A stretch of 15,276 bases of DNA from contig JALQTL010000331.1 of assembly GCA_023260935.1 (NCBI GenBank), forward strand, positions 1 through 15,276, written 5' to 3'. Positions 14,779 through 15,276 of this stretch are shown here, piece by piece. This DNA comes from Paracoccaceae bacterium (GTDB lineage: Bacteria > Pseudomonadota > Alphaproteobacteria > Rhodobacterales > Rhodobacteraceae). Under the pieces are notes generated by a model. It worked only from the letters and a program-made list of their open reading frames with translations, ran no database searches and had not been told where the DNA came from. The position numbers and the translations under genes were made by a program. Each line of letters begins with the position of its first letter. Position 1 is the first letter of the stretch.

Positions 14779-15276
14779 TCAGACGGGGATGGTCGTGCCG
14801 GCGCCGGCGGTTCGGGCGCGGGTCACGGCAAGGGCGGCGATGGCGGTATCCTGAATGCCGGTTCCGGTCAGGTCGGCGCAGGTGATCTGCTTTGGATCGG
14901 TGCGGCCGGGGGCAAGCCCTGCGATGACCTGACCCAGTTCGGCAAAGACGGCATCCGCCGCGATCTGCCCGGCGGCGATGGCATGATGCAATTCGCCCAG
15001 AACGCGGGTCTGCGACAGCCGGTCGGCGATATAGCTCACGCGTGCCAGCAGGGCGGGGGCGATCTCGTTCTTGTGCTCGGCGTCCGACCCCATGGCGGTA
15101 ATGTGCTGGCCGGGGGCGGCCTCATGCAGGATGGGCTGGGTAGCGGGGGTTGTGGTCACGATCACATCCGCGCCTGCCGTGGCTTCTGCGGCACTGCCGA
15201 AAGGCCGGGCCGTCAGGCCCCGCGCGGCCAAGCCGGAGTGGATGAGCCCGCGTATGGCATGGCGCGCGATCCAGTC
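14779..15276 (-). CDS. eutC: Ectoine utilization protein EutC (ornithine cyclodeaminase family), C-terminal part
   Basis: The frame is open to the right edge of the window, so only the last 165 residues are present; a TTG at 15231 is not a true start. The fragment carries the NAD-binding half of the ornithine cyclodeaminase/mu-crystallin fold: GADVIVTTTPATQPIL, GQHITAMGSDAEHKNEI and ADLTGTGIQDTAIA. In known clusters eutC follows eutA and eutB and precedes eutD, which fits here. EutABC are thought to handle the hydroxyectoine side of the pathway, but the exact EutC reaction is not settled to my knowledge. The rest of the operon, probably with transporter genes and the MocR-type repressor gene enuR, would lie beyond the right edge. 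Confidence 0.88.
   Translation of the reverse strand, partial: DWIARHAIRGLIHSGLAARGLTARPFGSAAEATAGADVIVTTTPATQPILHEAAPGQHITAMGSDAEHKNEIAPALLARVSYIADRLSQTRVLGELHHAIAAGQIAADAVFAELGQVIAGLAPGRTDPKQITCADLTGTGIQDTAIAALAVTRARTAGAGTTIPV

Noticed and set aside
14779..15231. Complete short gene starting at TTG 15231
   Set aside because: The frame stays open with family-like sequence to the window edge; this is the 3' part of a longer eutC gene.

Overview
The window looks like a GC-rich chromosomal segment of an alphaproteobacterium, most likely a Rhodobacterales (Roseobacter/Paracoccus-type) species. This rests on strong GC bias, abundant ATGA start/stop overlaps, and the gene order eutC-eutD(doeA)-eutE(doeB)-asnC, which matches the ectoine catabolic clusters I know from Ruegeria pomeroyi. 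The species call is inference. All recognisable genes lie on the minus strand, so transcription runs from high to low coordinates. No gene-free stretch exceeds about 250 bases, and I saw no tRNA, rRNA, CRISPR array or insertion sequence.

Right part (about 11864-15276), ectoine/5-hydroxyectoine catabolism: the 3' portion of eutC (cyclodeaminase family, cut by the window edge), the ectoine hydrolase gene doeA/eutD, the N-acetyl-diaminobutyrate deacetylase gene doeB/eutE, and an AsnC/Lrp-type regulator of the DoeX kind. The hydrolase opens the ectoine ring and the deacetylase releases diaminobutyrate.

Middle part (9638-11697): a GcvT-fold, tetrahydrofolate-type methyltransferase resembling DMSP demethylase DmdA, followed by a crotonase-fold protein of the ECHDC3-like group that lacks both catalytic glutamates of enoyl-CoA hydratase. 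The first gene would extend the osmolyte-degradation theme if its substrate is a methylated osmolyte. The role of the second is unknown.

Central and left part (636-9407), one tightly packed eight-gene operon: a GntR/FCD regulator, two peptide-type ABC ATPases, a periplasmic solute-binding protein, two permeases, a gamma-glutamyltransferase-like Ntn hydrolase and a DUF1028 protein. The hydrolase has no visible signal peptide and has lost the residues that grip the glutamate of glutathione. I read the operon as a substrate-inducible import-then-hydrolyse pathway for an unidentified amide or peptide-like compound. This is the least described system in the window. The regulator is preceded by a CCAAT-N4-ATTGG palindrome with a 12/14 copy 170 bases away.

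Left edge (1-421): an ArsR-type metalloregulator with a Cys-x-Cys arsenite-type motif, overlapping the start of a probable ArsP/YraQ-like permease. Its promoter region holds a perfect 7-bp-arm palindrome and an FNR-type box. A likely terminator for the large operon lies at 560-596.
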